A stretch of DNA of 64,000 nucleotides from Enterobacterales bacterium (GTDB lineage Bacteria > Pseudomonadota > Gammaproteobacteria > Enterobacterales > Enterobacteriaceae), in the NCBI GenBank assembly GCA_015655145.1, contig JAATFO010000024.1:1-64000 (forward strand). The letters run 5' to 3'. Below, piece after piece: positions 40,451 through 48,701 of the stretch. Numbering within the stretch: the first letter of the stretch is position 1; every line of letters begins with the position of its first letter. The notes beneath the pieces are model-generated. The model saw only the letters and a program-made list of their open reading frames with translations, made no database searches and was not told where the DNA came from. The position numbers were made by a program, and so were the translations under genes.

Positions 40451-42868
40451 TTATTCACAATCTTCCCGCCGGCGATCGATCACCAGAGGGGTTTTCCCGC
40501 TCTGTGTGCTGCGTTCAAAATATGCCGCCGCACAGCTATTCACTTCGAGGCTGAGTAACCCATCACGCAACGCGGTTGCCAGTTCACTGTCTTGCCGCAG
40601 GCGAGTTTCGACGATTTCACGCTGTTCCTCGCTATACACCACGATCCGTTCGCAACCGGTGTCATCATGGTCAAAAATGAATTGCACCGGCGCGTTAACC
40701 CGCTGCGCCAGTTCCGCTGGCTGGAGAAACATGGTGCCAATCCGTACCAGGTGACCATGGCGCCCTTCCAGGGTAAAGCGCGGCGAGGGCAAACCACAAG
40801 GACAAGGACCAGCGACCCAGCGCCCGAGATCACCAATCTCATAACGCACCACATGTTGCCCCTCACGCGCACGCGAAGTGAAGATCAACCGGCCATGTTC
40901 ACTGGCGCGCACCGGCTTATCGGCATTGACCGCGAGAATTTCCAGCCATTGAATATCAGATAACAGATGAAAAACGCCATCAGGGCTGGCATGGCAGGCA
41001 TGCCCCAGCGGACCGGCATCAACCGACCCGTACAGGGCTGAGCAGATTATCGTCACCCCAAACGATTCAATAAACCTGCGCTGGCTGGCCGCCATGTGTT
41101 CACCGGCATAAAATACTTTGCGAATACCACCATAACGGCGCAGAGTGGCCTCTTCACGCCAGAAAAGCTGATAAAGGGTGCTGGACATCCCTGTCAGCGC
41201 ATCAATGCGCTCTGCAGCTATAACCTGCGCAATTTCACTGTAATCGTCATCATTCGGCGCGCCCATGGGGAAATGGGTCGCGCCGAGCTTATCAAGCACA
41301 GTGAAAAATGACAGCATTCCGCCATACATATGACCGGCGAAAAAAAGGTTCATAATACGGTCCTGCTGCGGATCAAGGCCCGCCGCATACAGTCCATCTG
41401 CGGCTGCCTGCATCTGGCGATGGTAATCGCGATAAGAGAAACCCGCCAGTTTGGGGGTGCCGCTGCTACCACCGCTACGAAAGAATACTTGAGCGCTTTC
41501 CCGCAGGGTGCCGGACAAAAATGCTGCTTTATCCATTACGCCAGCGCCCGCGAGATGAGCAGGCGCCGATGGCGGGACATCCAACGTCGCGTGCCCGCGC
41601 AAACGCCCGGTGGCCAGCACTACCGAACTGCGACGAGCGAGGCGGGACAGCGCATAGACGCCATCATGAGGTTCACCGCTGTATCCGTGGTGCATGGCGG
41701 AAAGCGGCACGATACGACTGACGCCCGCCGCCAGTAACAAGCGAAGGTATGTGGGTAACTCCGCTTCTGTCGCCGCCAGACCACAGCTTTGCAGATAACG
41801 CCGCCAGGGACGTAATGTCGCCACCAGCCGTTCAGCCGGCAATGGGCGCAACAATAATGTACGAAATAATGGCGAGGGATCGATAGCGCTCTGATGTGAC
41901 CACAGAATACGCCAGCCCTCACCCTGCCAAACCTGCCCGGTTACCTCGCTGAAACAATCATCAAGTGCAACAAACGCGCTACGGGTGGTGATATCCGCTG
42001 CTTCCTGTGCGTCCGGGGTCAATGCTGGCCAGCGCGATGCCCGCCGGGAAAAAGCGCTGGCCAGACGCTCACCCGTTTGTTGCAATAACGTGCGATCATC
42101 GCTATCAATAAACACTATCTGCGGGCTGGAGCAGGCTTGTTGATCGTAACAACACACATCATCCACCAACGCATCCAGTTGCGTATCGTTGATCGCCGCA
42201 GGCGTCATCCAGGCGAAACTGATGCGGTGGCCCCAGTCAATCCAGCGGCATCCCGGTGGAATTTGCTGACGGATAGCCTGTAATGCCGCATCGCTTCCCC
42301 AGGCCGAAACCCCATCCGCATAAGACAGCAACAACGGCAACTCAGATGTGCTCACCGGCAAAACAGCCATATAATCTGACAATTGGCGACTGTCGTCATA
42401 ACGAAGAAATGTGCTCAGTAGCCGTGCGGTGAAGCCGCTATCGTTGTGACCAGGGCGTAACCAGTTAATATTGCCGACCAGCAGACTTTCCAGTACCGCG
42501 AAAAAAGGAAGCAGTGGCGCATTTCCCGGCGTAATGTGGACCACCACGCCCAGCGGACACCAGCGCTCGAAGCTGTCCTGACCATAATCAGTGCGACGCA
42601 ATGAGAATGGCGTTTCCCCCAGTTCATGATGCAGTTTGGCATGCAGCACATCGCGCTGGCAAAAGGCGCGTAATTCAGCACAATCGTCATCCGTCAAATT
42701 CAGTTGATGACGAAACTCATTAAGGTGGGCAATAAAATGTTCGGCGCAATCCAGCAGCGCAGCGAGAGGCACCGGGTTTGACAGTGTGATCGCCAGCGTC
42801 TCCTTAAGCTGCTCAAGTGCCGTTTCAGGACGCATCGCTGGCGTTAAAACTCCATTTACCAGATACAT
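40451..42868 (-). CDS. LuxC-type acyl reductase fused to adenylate-forming domain
   Basis: 805-residue two-domain protein. Residues about 1-400 resemble LuxC-type acyl-CoA/acyl-protein reductases of the aldehyde dehydrogenase fold: nucleotide-side segment GVVVHITPGNAPLLPFFAVLESLLVGN (107-133) and active-site Cys246 in YDQQACSSPQ, the position where LuxC forms its acyl thioester. Residues about 450-800 are a PaaK/LuxE-like adenylating domain with RSGGSSGTPK (464-473), the YGSVDAG motif and RYEIGDLGRW. One chain thus joins acid activation and NADPH-linked reduction to an aldehyde. In bioluminescence operons these are separate LuxE and LuxC proteins. It begins one base after the separate LuxE-like gene stops. 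Confidence 0.85.
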   Translation of the reverse strand: MYLVNGVLTPAMRPETALEQLKETLAITLSNPVPLAALLDCAEHFIAHLNEFRHQLNLTDDDCAELRAFCQRDVLHAKLHHELGETPFSLRRTDYGQDSFERWCPLGVVVHITPGNAPLLPFFAVLESLLVGNINWLRPGHNDSGFTARLLSTFLRYDDSRQLSDYMAVLPVSTSELPLLLSYADGVSAWGSDAALQAIRQQIPPGCRWIDWGHRISFAWMTPAAINDTQLDALVDDVCCYDQQACSSPQIVFIDSDDRTLLQQTGERLASAFSRRASRWPALTPDAQEAADITTRSAFVALDDCFSEVTGQVWQGEGWRILWSHQSAIDPSPLFRTLLLRPLPAERLVATLRPWRRYLQSCGLAATEAELPTYLRLLLAAGVSRIVPLSAMHHGYSGEPHDGVYALSRLARRSSVVLATGRLRGHATLDVPPSAPAHLAGAGVMDKAAFLSGTLRESAQVFFRSGGSSGTPKLAGFSYRDYHRQMQAAADGLYAAGLDPQQDRIMNLFFAGHMYGGMLSFFTVLDKLGATHFPMGAPNDDDYSEIAQVIAAERIDALTGMSSTLYQLFWREEATLRRYGGIRKVFYAGEHMAASQRRFIESFGVTIICSALYGSVDAGPLGHACHASPDGVFHLLSDIQWLEILAVNADKPVRASEHGRLIFTSRAREGQHVVRYEIGDLGRWVAGPCPCGLPSPRFTLEGRHGHLVRIGTMFLQPAELAQRVNAPVQFIFDHDDTGCERIVVYSEEQREIVETRLRQDSELATALRDGLLSLEVNSCAAAYFERSTQSGKTPLVIDRRREDCE

Positions 42869-42869
42869 A

Positions 42870-44000
42870 TCAATCCCTTATCATAAATTCAGATGCAGCA
42901 AGCGCACAGCTCCGCGACGCGGTTTTACTGGCCCGTCCCATTAAATCAAACCAGTCGGTGGCAATACCACAACCACAATCCGCCCCGGGATACAAGCGCG
43001 CAAGATCGCTCATTACCACGCTGTGGGCCGGGGCCGAGGTAATATAGGGGGAGATAAAATGCAGGAAGCCGCTTTTGCCATAAGGCATGCGCTCAAAGGT
43101 GCCGGTATCGCGGATAACCGCACGCGCATAAACCGGAACGTGAAAATGGTGATTCGCGCATTCAACATAAGGAACCGGGTGTTCCACCGAACCATAACCA
43201 TCGCGACAACGCAACGGCGCAATGCCCAATTGCTGGTTCAGGCGTTGATAGAGTTGCTGTTTAGGTACTTCTTTATTCGCATGGGTTTTCCACCCGCCGC
43301 CAAAAAAAACCAGCGAGTCCGGATGCAACTGCAACTCGGGCAATGTCATTTCACGCATGCGTTCCAACACAAACCACATAAAAGCCGGGAAACCGAGAAT
43401 TCTCACCGGCAAGCCTTCGGCAGCAAATTCTGTCAACGCCTGAATGACGCCAAAAGGGTCAAATTCATGTGTTTGACCCGTATGGCGTAGGGCGTAACAC
43501 ACGCGATTAACTGGGGCATATTTACAAAGAAACTGGTCGGTATATGCCGTTCCCAGCGCAGTAATACCTGCGGGCTCATAGCTCAGTAACAGATAGTTGC
43601 AGGGTGCCTGCGGCTGATGCCAGCCGTAGTAATCGAAAATACGATCGACCATGCGCTGCGCTGCGCCAATACTGCGCGCATCATAGCGCATACGGCTTTT
43701 CTGCCCGCTGGTCCCGGATGACGTCAGTTCAAGCGCATCCTGACCACTTGCGCTGATCACCAGATTTCGTTTGAAATAATTAGCAAACAGCGGCGGTAAA
43801 TCAGCCCAGTCATGCAGGGTGTCAAGCTGCTGATGCGCCAGGCCATGCCGCGCCAGCCAGCGGGCATAGTGCGGCGTATATTCGCAATGATATTGAACGA
43901 TTTCCTGCATTGCTGCATTAAAAATACCTTCATAATCATCAGGATAATGATAGGGCGAAGGCAAGTTACACAGCGTGTCTACATTATCTGGTTTTAACAC
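42870..44000 (-). CDS. LuxE-family acyl-protein synthetase
   Basis: 376 residues, the normal LuxE length. AMP-forming motif TSSGTSGQKS at 93-102, LSYEPAGITALGTA and GFPAFMWFVLERM in the middle, and FFGGGWKTHANKEV with RDGYGSVEHP further on. Near the C-terminus Cys365 in SCALAASEF sits where the acyl-accepting Cys of LuxE (Cys364 in Vibrio harveyi, from memory) lies, so acyl transfer to the protein itself is likely. LuxE feeds LuxC in the fatty acid reductase complex; the next gene is a LuxC fusion. Second gene of the operon, 42 bases after the exporter gene. Confidence 0.85.
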   Translation of the reverse strand: MLKPDNVDTLCNLPSPYHYPDDYEGIFNAAMQEIVQYHCEYTPHYARWLARHGLAHQQLDTLHDWADLPPLFANYFKRNLVISASGQDALELTSSGTSGQKSRMRYDARSIGAAQRMVDRIFDYYGWHQPQAPCNYLLLSYEPAGITALGTAYTDQFLCKYAPVNRVCYALRHTGQTHEFDPFGVIQALTEFAAEGLPVRILGFPAFMWFVLERMREMTLPELQLHPDSLVFFGGGWKTHANKEVPKQQLYQRLNQQLGIAPLRCRDGYGSVEHPVPYVECANHHFHVPVYARAVIRDTGTFERMPYGKSGFLHFISPYITSAPAHSVVMSDLARLYPGADCGCGIATDWFDLMGRASKTASRSCALAASEFMIRD

Positions 44001-44042
44001 ATCTATCTCCCTGATGTATTTATCTGCTGAGGGTGTCGGAAA

Positions 44043-45296
44043 TCAGTCTGTGGTGACCGGAGAAATGGGTTGTCTGCTACACCTGAACAACCAGTAGAGT
44101 GGAATAACCGCCAGTAACGCCGGCAGTGACATGAAAGCGATAAAATGAAACAGACTCGCACCCGCACCCGCCTGCGCCAACACCGAACTACCCAGCCCAT
44201 AAATAGCGACGGAAATCATACCGATGAGCGCGGAAGCCCCTCCTTTCCCACCCTCCGTGGCATAAAGCGTTTGCCGATACAGCGTGGCATTACAAATGCC
44301 AAGCCCCAGGGCAAAAAGACTTAGCCCGGCAGCCAGTGCCCAGAGTTCTCCCGTAATGAATGTGGCGATGAGAGCAAATAATAACCCGCCAAATAACGGT
44401 ATCATCGCCAGACGAGTGAGCGAAAACAGCGTGAAGCGTTCGACATAGCGGCCCAGCAAAACATTACCGCTGATCAGCCCGCCAAAAATGGGGAGTTGCC
44501 ACAACCCATAACTCATCGCGTCATGGTCAAGATTGTGCATTAACAACAGTGGCGACAGGGCAATCCAGGCGATGAGCGGTAAGCCAACCAGCCCCAGAGC
44601 CAGGCAGCCGACGATAAAAATCCGGTTACGCAACAATGCCCCGTATCCAGCGGCAATACTGCGGCAACTCAACGGCTGAGGCGCGATTCGGCTACCATCC
44701 TGGCGGACAACGCCCACCGTTTCCGGCATGAATCGCCATAAACCAATCCAGACCAGCGCGCTGATGACGGCGATAGCGGCGAACAATTCACGCCAACTGA
44801 GTACGGAGAGCAACAAGCCGCCAAACAGCGGCCCCAGCAATGGCGAAATTAGGGCAATATTCGCCAGAATGGCCAACATCCGCACCGCGTCTTTTTCCGG
44901 ATAGATTTCCTGCATGGCAGGGTAGCTGACCACCACGACAAAACCTAAACCGAATCCCTGGACGAAACGCAGGAAAATAAACTGGGTGATATTATCCGCC
45001 CAGATCGTGGCGGCAAAAGCCATTGCAAAACAACAACATCCCAGCAATAACAGGGGACGACGACCATAATGATCAGATAATGGTCCAATCATCCATTGCA
45101 GTGCGACGCCACCCATCAGATAAATATTGAGTGTTAAAGGAACATAGTGAGGATCAACGCCCAGTTCGCTGGTTACCTGCAACATGCCCGGCATTACCAC
45201 ATCCGATCCGGCATAGGTTAATAATTCAAATATCGCCAGAAGCACACAAAATAACATTGCACGGCGGGGCGAAACAGCAATAAGCGGGAGAAACAT
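44043..45296 (-). CDS. MdfA-like MFS efflux transporter
   Basis: Major facilitator, 12 hydrophobic segments, 417 residues from ATG 45296 (E. coli MdfA 410). The open frame continues 35 codons upstream but the start chosen has AAGGACC ahead of it and places the first helix correctly. MdfA hallmarks are kept: Glu in the first helix (IFELLTYAGSDVVMPGML, MdfA Glu26 position), GPLSDHYGRRP loop, the motif-B Arg in FLRFVQGFG and MPET after helix 6. It is the first gene of the LuxE/LuxC/PaaK/GNAT operon, so its natural substrate is probably the product of that pathway. Confidence 0.85.
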   Translation of the reverse strand: MFLPLIAVSPRRAMLFCVLLAIFELLTYAGSDVVMPGMLQVTSELGVDPHYVPLTLNIYLMGGVALQWMIGPLSDHYGRRPLLLLGCCCFAMAFAATIWADNITQFIFLRFVQGFGLGFVVVVSYPAMQEIYPEKDAVRMLAILANIALISPLLGPLFGGLLLSVLSWRELFAAIAVISALVWIGLWRFMPETVGVVRQDGSRIAPQPLSCRSIAAGYGALLRNRIFIVGCLALGLVGLPLIAWIALSPLLLMHNLDHDAMSYGLWQLPIFGGLISGNVLLGRYVERFTLFSLTRLAMIPLFGGLLFALIATFITGELWALAAGLSLFALGLGICNATLYRQTLYATEGGKGGASALIGMISVAIYGLGSSVLAQAGAGASLFHFIAFMSLPALLAVIPLYWLFRCSRQPISPVTTD

Positions 45297-45635
45297 ACAC
45301 CGAGGTCCTTGTACCGGAATTAAGCCATCATTGGCATCCGTAAGAGAAAATAATTCGCATGAAAACGTTGTTATGCTGTCATGAGTCACCCTGTTTTTCA
45401 ATCAATAAAGTGGTGATTTCCATTTACGTATAGATGCGATTAATAATGTTCAGACGTGGAATTATCGCCTGTAGCTGGCGGGGGACAGGCAGAGGAATCC
45501 GAAGAAACTGATTAAAATGATGGATCACTGCCGTCGACGTATTAGCCAACAGACAGATAACGCTTAGCGGGTGATATTCATGCAAACGCGACGATGGTTG
45601 CGCCACGTTTGCCGTTCTTCCGGTGATAAAACGCG
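45297..45635. other. gap between racemase gene and efflux gene
   Basis: 339 bp with no convincing gene. It should hold the end of the peptide-utilisation operon and the promoter of the exporter/LuxCE-like operon; on the minus strand CTATACG near 45424-45430 could be a -10. A 78-codon minus-strand frame (45424-45660) overlaps the racemase gene and has no family features. Confidence 0.5.
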
Positions 45636-46280
45636 CTATGCGTGGCTTATGCCCAACCACTCGATGGCAAACATCCCCGCCGCGCTAACGGCATCAATCG
45701 CAACACACCCGAGATGTTCACGGATCTGCGGCGCCAGGCCAATGGTCGAGAGCCCGGTACAGGAAAACGCAATCACGCGTGCGCCTGCCTGATGTAATTG
45801 TTCGGCACAGGCCAGCGCACTGCGTCGCCCCTCCGCCGTCAATAAATCAGTGGTTTTTGTTACGCCCTGCGGGCGCGCATAAGGCACCTCCTCACCCAGC
45901 AAACGCCGAAACGGTGCCGGGGCGTCGGCGCCAATGCCAATCACACCCACCGGGAGTTTCAGGTTAGCCGCGATACGGGCGCACGCGCTGCCGGCACTGA
46001 CCACCGGAATGGAGACGGACTGACGTAACACCGCCAGTCCCGGATCAGCGGCGCAACTAAGAAACAGCGCCTGGCAACCTTCGCGTTGCAATGCGTGTCC
46101 CAGTTGCACGATCTTGGGTACCGCCCGATATTCACTTTCGCTATCAAAGATCCCCTGAGGCTGGTCCGCAATACAGCGGCTAACCGAAGACAATCCATAC
46201 TCCTGTGCTAATAACCGTCCATGTTCTTCCAGCAACGTTTTATCCTGCGTGGTCAGGACGCGAATAATACCCAGTGTCAT
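45636..46280 (-). CDS. aspartate/glutamate/hydantoin racemase family protein
   Basis: 214 residues, Asp/Glu racemase superfamily. The two catalytic cysteines are present: Cys76 in FLSCAADPG and Cys174 in AFSCTGLST, in mirrored halves as cofactor-independent racemases need. Substrate not fixed by the sequence; hydantoin or amino acid racemase are options. It starts three bases after the pepE stop and is the last gene of the operon iclR-OPT-DUF1177-aroM-pepE-racemase. It would let both enantiomers of the released amino acid be used. Confidence 0.85.
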   Translation of the reverse strand: MTLGIIRVLTTQDKTLLEEHGRLLAQEYGLSSVSRCIADQPQGIFDSESEYRAVPKIVQLGHALQREGCQALFLSCAADPGLAVLRQSVSIPVVSAGSACARIAANLKLPVGVIGIGADAPAPFRRLLGEEVPYARPQGVTKTTDLLTAEGRRSALACAEQLHQAGARVIAFSCTGLSTIGLAPQIREHLGCVAIDAVSAAGMFAIEWLGISHA

Positions 46281-46283
46281 CCG

Positions 46284-47000
46284 TTAATCCTCCGCAATAA
46301 TAACGGGAAAAGGCAGCGGATGGCCCTGTAGCAGGGTCACCGGGGGCTGCTGAGCACGAAAGAGCAGTGCATCGTGAGGTCCTGCCAGTGTGGCGACCCG
46401 GTTGTTCACCTCAATCCAGTCCCCTTCCGGTAATCCCACAATCGATAACTGTGGTTGAACACACTGCAACTCAGCCAGCCGTTGATCGCGAGTTTCCCCC
46501 TGATGCCCTTCAGGCAACTTATTGGTGTAATGCGGGTTGATTTGAAAATCAATCAACCCCAGCGCATTCAAGCCCTCGGGATCAACAATCGGCATGTCGT
46601 TAGTGGTGCAAATGCTCGGGCAAGCCAGGTTAGCTCCGGCGCTCCAGCCAATATAAATCGCCCCCTGCATCACCCGTGCACGAAGCGCTGTCAGCAATCC
46701 CCGTTCCCGGCAACACTTCAGTAAATTAAAGGTATTCCCGCCACCGACAATAATGATCTCGGCATGGCGGATCGCATGTTGAGGGTCCGCCACCCTATGT
46801 AGCGCGGTGATGGTTATATTGGTGGCCGCCAGCGCCTGCTGTACTTTGTGGGTGTAGGCGTCCCAGTCGCTGGTCACGCCAGCGAAAGGAACAAAAACCG
46901 CCTGCTTTCGGTGCTCAATCACCCGTTTAATTGGTTCAATGGCGTGTTCCAGGTACTGTTTACCCGGTAGCGTCCCGTTACTGAGCAGTAATAATTGCAT
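46284..47000 (-). CDS. pepE: peptidase E (alpha-aspartyl dipeptidase)
   Basis: Cytoplasmic serine peptidase that cuts Asp-X dipeptides and nothing else known. It has 238 residues. The catalytic triad described for Salmonella PepE is in place at the same numbers: Ser120 (GWSAGAN), His157 (NPHYTN) and Glu192 (LPEGDW). The last about 20 residues after LLQGHPLPF go beyond the usual end. Its place between an AroM-like gene and a racemase behind an OPT transporter argues for use of an imported aspartyl peptide or conjugate. Confidence 0.93.
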   Translation of the reverse strand: MQLLLLSNGTLPGKQYLEHAIEPIKRVIEHRKQAVFVPFAGVTSDWDAYTHKVQQALAATNITITALHRVADPQHAIRHAEIIIVGGGNTFNLLKCCRERGLLTALRARVMQGAIYIGWSAGANLACPSICTTNDMPIVDPEGLNALGLIDFQINPHYTNKLPEGHQGETRDQRLAELQCVQPQLSIVGLPEGDWIEVNNRVATLAGPHDALLFRAQQPPVTLLQGHPLPFPVIIAED

Positions 47001-47017
47001 TATGACCTCCGCTTATC

Positions 47018-47698
47018 TTAAAGCAGGCTCGCGGTTAACCGCGCGATAACCGCATTGGAGAGCAAGACCGGCAGCCCGGTTGCAGCGCGAACCCGTTCCC
47101 GGTGCCAGTCGGTATAGCCCATACAATCCATAATAATCATCCTGGCCTGTCGGGCTTGCAGTGATTGCGCCGCCGCAATCAGATCGTTTTCACTGCCGCT
47201 ATACGGTGAAACTGCGGCATAAAGCGGCGGTTTCTGCATATCCGACCATTTTTCCCCTTCCGTTTCCATCTGGCTGGCCAGCGGTACCAGGATCCCGCAT
47301 TGATGCGATCCCGCCAGGCGCGCGGCGGTTGCCGGAACCACGCGGTCCGGCTCAATCAGCCATGCGTGCTGGCAAGAAAGTGACTGAAATTCACCGGTAC
47401 ACAGCAACAGGATCACCTCACACCCCTGCTGTTCCAACAGCTTGAGTTTATGCTGAACCTCGGTTTGTACCCGCTGTTTACTGAGCACCACCGCGCTACC
47501 ATCGAGTAACCGTGAGGTTAACACCGACTCATCCGACTGCGGGGTGAAGCGCTGTGCAATCTGTTCTTTACTCAGCCCGTCAAGGACGCCAGCATGAATA
47601 CAGCGCGTCCCATCTGGCAGATACGCGTCAAGAATCGGCGTAATATCACTGCGCGGCGCCTGACCAATCGTCAGTGTGCCAAGTTGCGTCACAGACAT
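47018..47698 (-). CDS. AroM family protein
   Basis: 226 residues, collinear with E. coli AroM (225): LTIGQAPRSDI at the start, VILLLCTGEFQSLSC, ILVPLASQM, and the C-terminal MIIMDCMGYTDWHRERVRAATGLPVLLSNAVIARL. Despite its name the function of AroM is unknown. The fold and paired Cys-containing motifs (LLCTGEF about 99, MDCMGY about 192) suggest kinship with Asp/Glu racemases. Seventeen bases before pepE and 12 bases after DUF1177 in the same operon. Confidence 0.85.
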   Translation of the reverse strand: MSVTQLGTLTIGQAPRSDITPILDAYLPDGTRCIHAGVLDGLSKEQIAQRFTPQSDESVLTSRLLDGSAVVLSKQRVQTEVQHKLKLLEQQGCEVILLLCTGEFQSLSCQHAWLIEPDRVVPATAARLAGSHQCGILVPLASQMETEGEKWSDMQKPPLYAAVSPYSGSENDLIAAAQSLQARQARMIIMDCMGYTDWHRERVRAATGLPVLLSNAVIARLTASLL

Positions 47699-47710
47699 TG
47701 GCGATTCTCC

Positions 47711-48640
47711 TTACTGACGTTGTTGCAGATGGGCCAGCGAACCGTACAGCGTCAACAAACGCTGATATTCATCCTCACAGAAAAACGAACAGCTTCCGCG
47801 AGTAAATTCTTTAGCAACTTCAACAACAAAGCGGACAACGTCGGCAATATCCACTTCATGACTGGCGCCGGTACCACATCCTGGCACAGCGCTTTCGGTG
47901 GTAATCGCCACACCAACAACCGGAGCCGTGGTAGCAATGGACGGTTGCAGAATACTGTTGAGGTGGTAAACACCATTGCCATACGGGGTAATATCCTGCG
48001 TAGTGATGGGAAACGTCACTGGCAAACGCCCGGTGGTCATCTCCATTACCCGTAATAAATCCTCCGCTACGCGCAAGATGTACCCTTGTTTCACTGTCGG
48101 CGAGAGGGCAAATCCCTTGTGGTTGATAATGCGATTACCTTTGGTGGTATCAATCGACAGCACCGCGTCCATTGCCGGCACCACTTCTTGCGCATTCATC
48201 TCTTCGGTTTCTACCGGGGAATCCATAAAGTCCACCGGCTCATGAGGGCGGGTTGGCGCATCGGGGCAGATATGCGTGGTAATAATGACATCCCCCGCCA
48301 GGCTGTCTCCCTGACTTTGCATGCTGGCCAGTTTCAGCGCAGCGGCAATCGCCGCAACCGCACCGTCGCCATCAGAAACCAGACCGATGCGGCCTGGACG
48401 GGCGCCGATCCCGCCCAGCCGACCAACAATACCCAGCGTTGGCGCGTGGCCACCGGAATGGCGACCTTCACGCCCGGGAATAACCACTTTGACAAAGTCG
48501 GTTTTTCCTTTCGGCCCCTGAATAACCGTGACAGTAACCGGGATAGGGGGAAAAGCAGATAACAGCTCAACCACAGTGTTGCCGCTGGCATGGGCACTGT
48601 CGAGGGCCTCTAAAACATGCAAGGTGTGCAAAAGACTCAT
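47711..48640 (-). CDS. DUF1177 family protein
   Basis: 309 residues from MSLLHTLHVLEAL; a further 12 codons upstream are open but unsupported. Conserved-looking blocks are GREGRHSGGHAPTLGIVGRLGGIG, LVSDGDGAVAAIAAALKLA, ITTHICPDAPTRPHEPVDFMDSP and GCGTGASHEVDIADVVRFVVEVAKEF. The spread of His/Asp/Glu in these blocks resembles co-catalytic metallopeptidases of the M20/M42 type, but that is an inference and no exact zinc motif is clear. No signal peptide. It follows the OPT transporter gene by 61 bases. Confidence 0.8.
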   Translation of the reverse strand: MSLLHTLHVLEALDSAHASGNTVVELLSAFPPIPVTVTVIQGPKGKTDFVKVVIPGREGRHSGGHAPTLGIVGRLGGIGARPGRIGLVSDGDGAVAAIAAALKLASMQSQGDSLAGDVIITTHICPDAPTRPHEPVDFMDSPVETEEMNAQEVVPAMDAVLSIDTTKGNRIINHKGFALSPTVKQGYILRVAEDLLRVMEMTTGRLPVTFPITTQDITPYGNGVYHLNSILQPSIATTAPVVGVAITTESAVPGCGTGASHEVDIADVVRFVVEVAKEFTRGSCSFFCEDEYQRLLTLYGSLAHLQQRQ

Positions 48641-48701
48641 AACAGACTCTCTGATAATAATTGATAATACACGCACTGGCAGATGTCACCAGCACCACCG
48701 G

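Noticed and set aside
38208-45296. Possible bioluminescence (lux) operon
   Set aside because: LuxC- and LuxE-like genes are present, but no luxA, luxB, luxD or luxG-like gene is in the window.
45424-45660. 78-codon minus-strand frame downstream of the racemase gene
   Set aside because: Overlaps the racemase 3' end, no ribosome site, no family resemblance.
48086-48562. 158-codon plus-strand frame inside the DUF1177 gene
   Set aside because: Antisense to a gene with conserved blocks; composition looks like a mirror of the coding strand.
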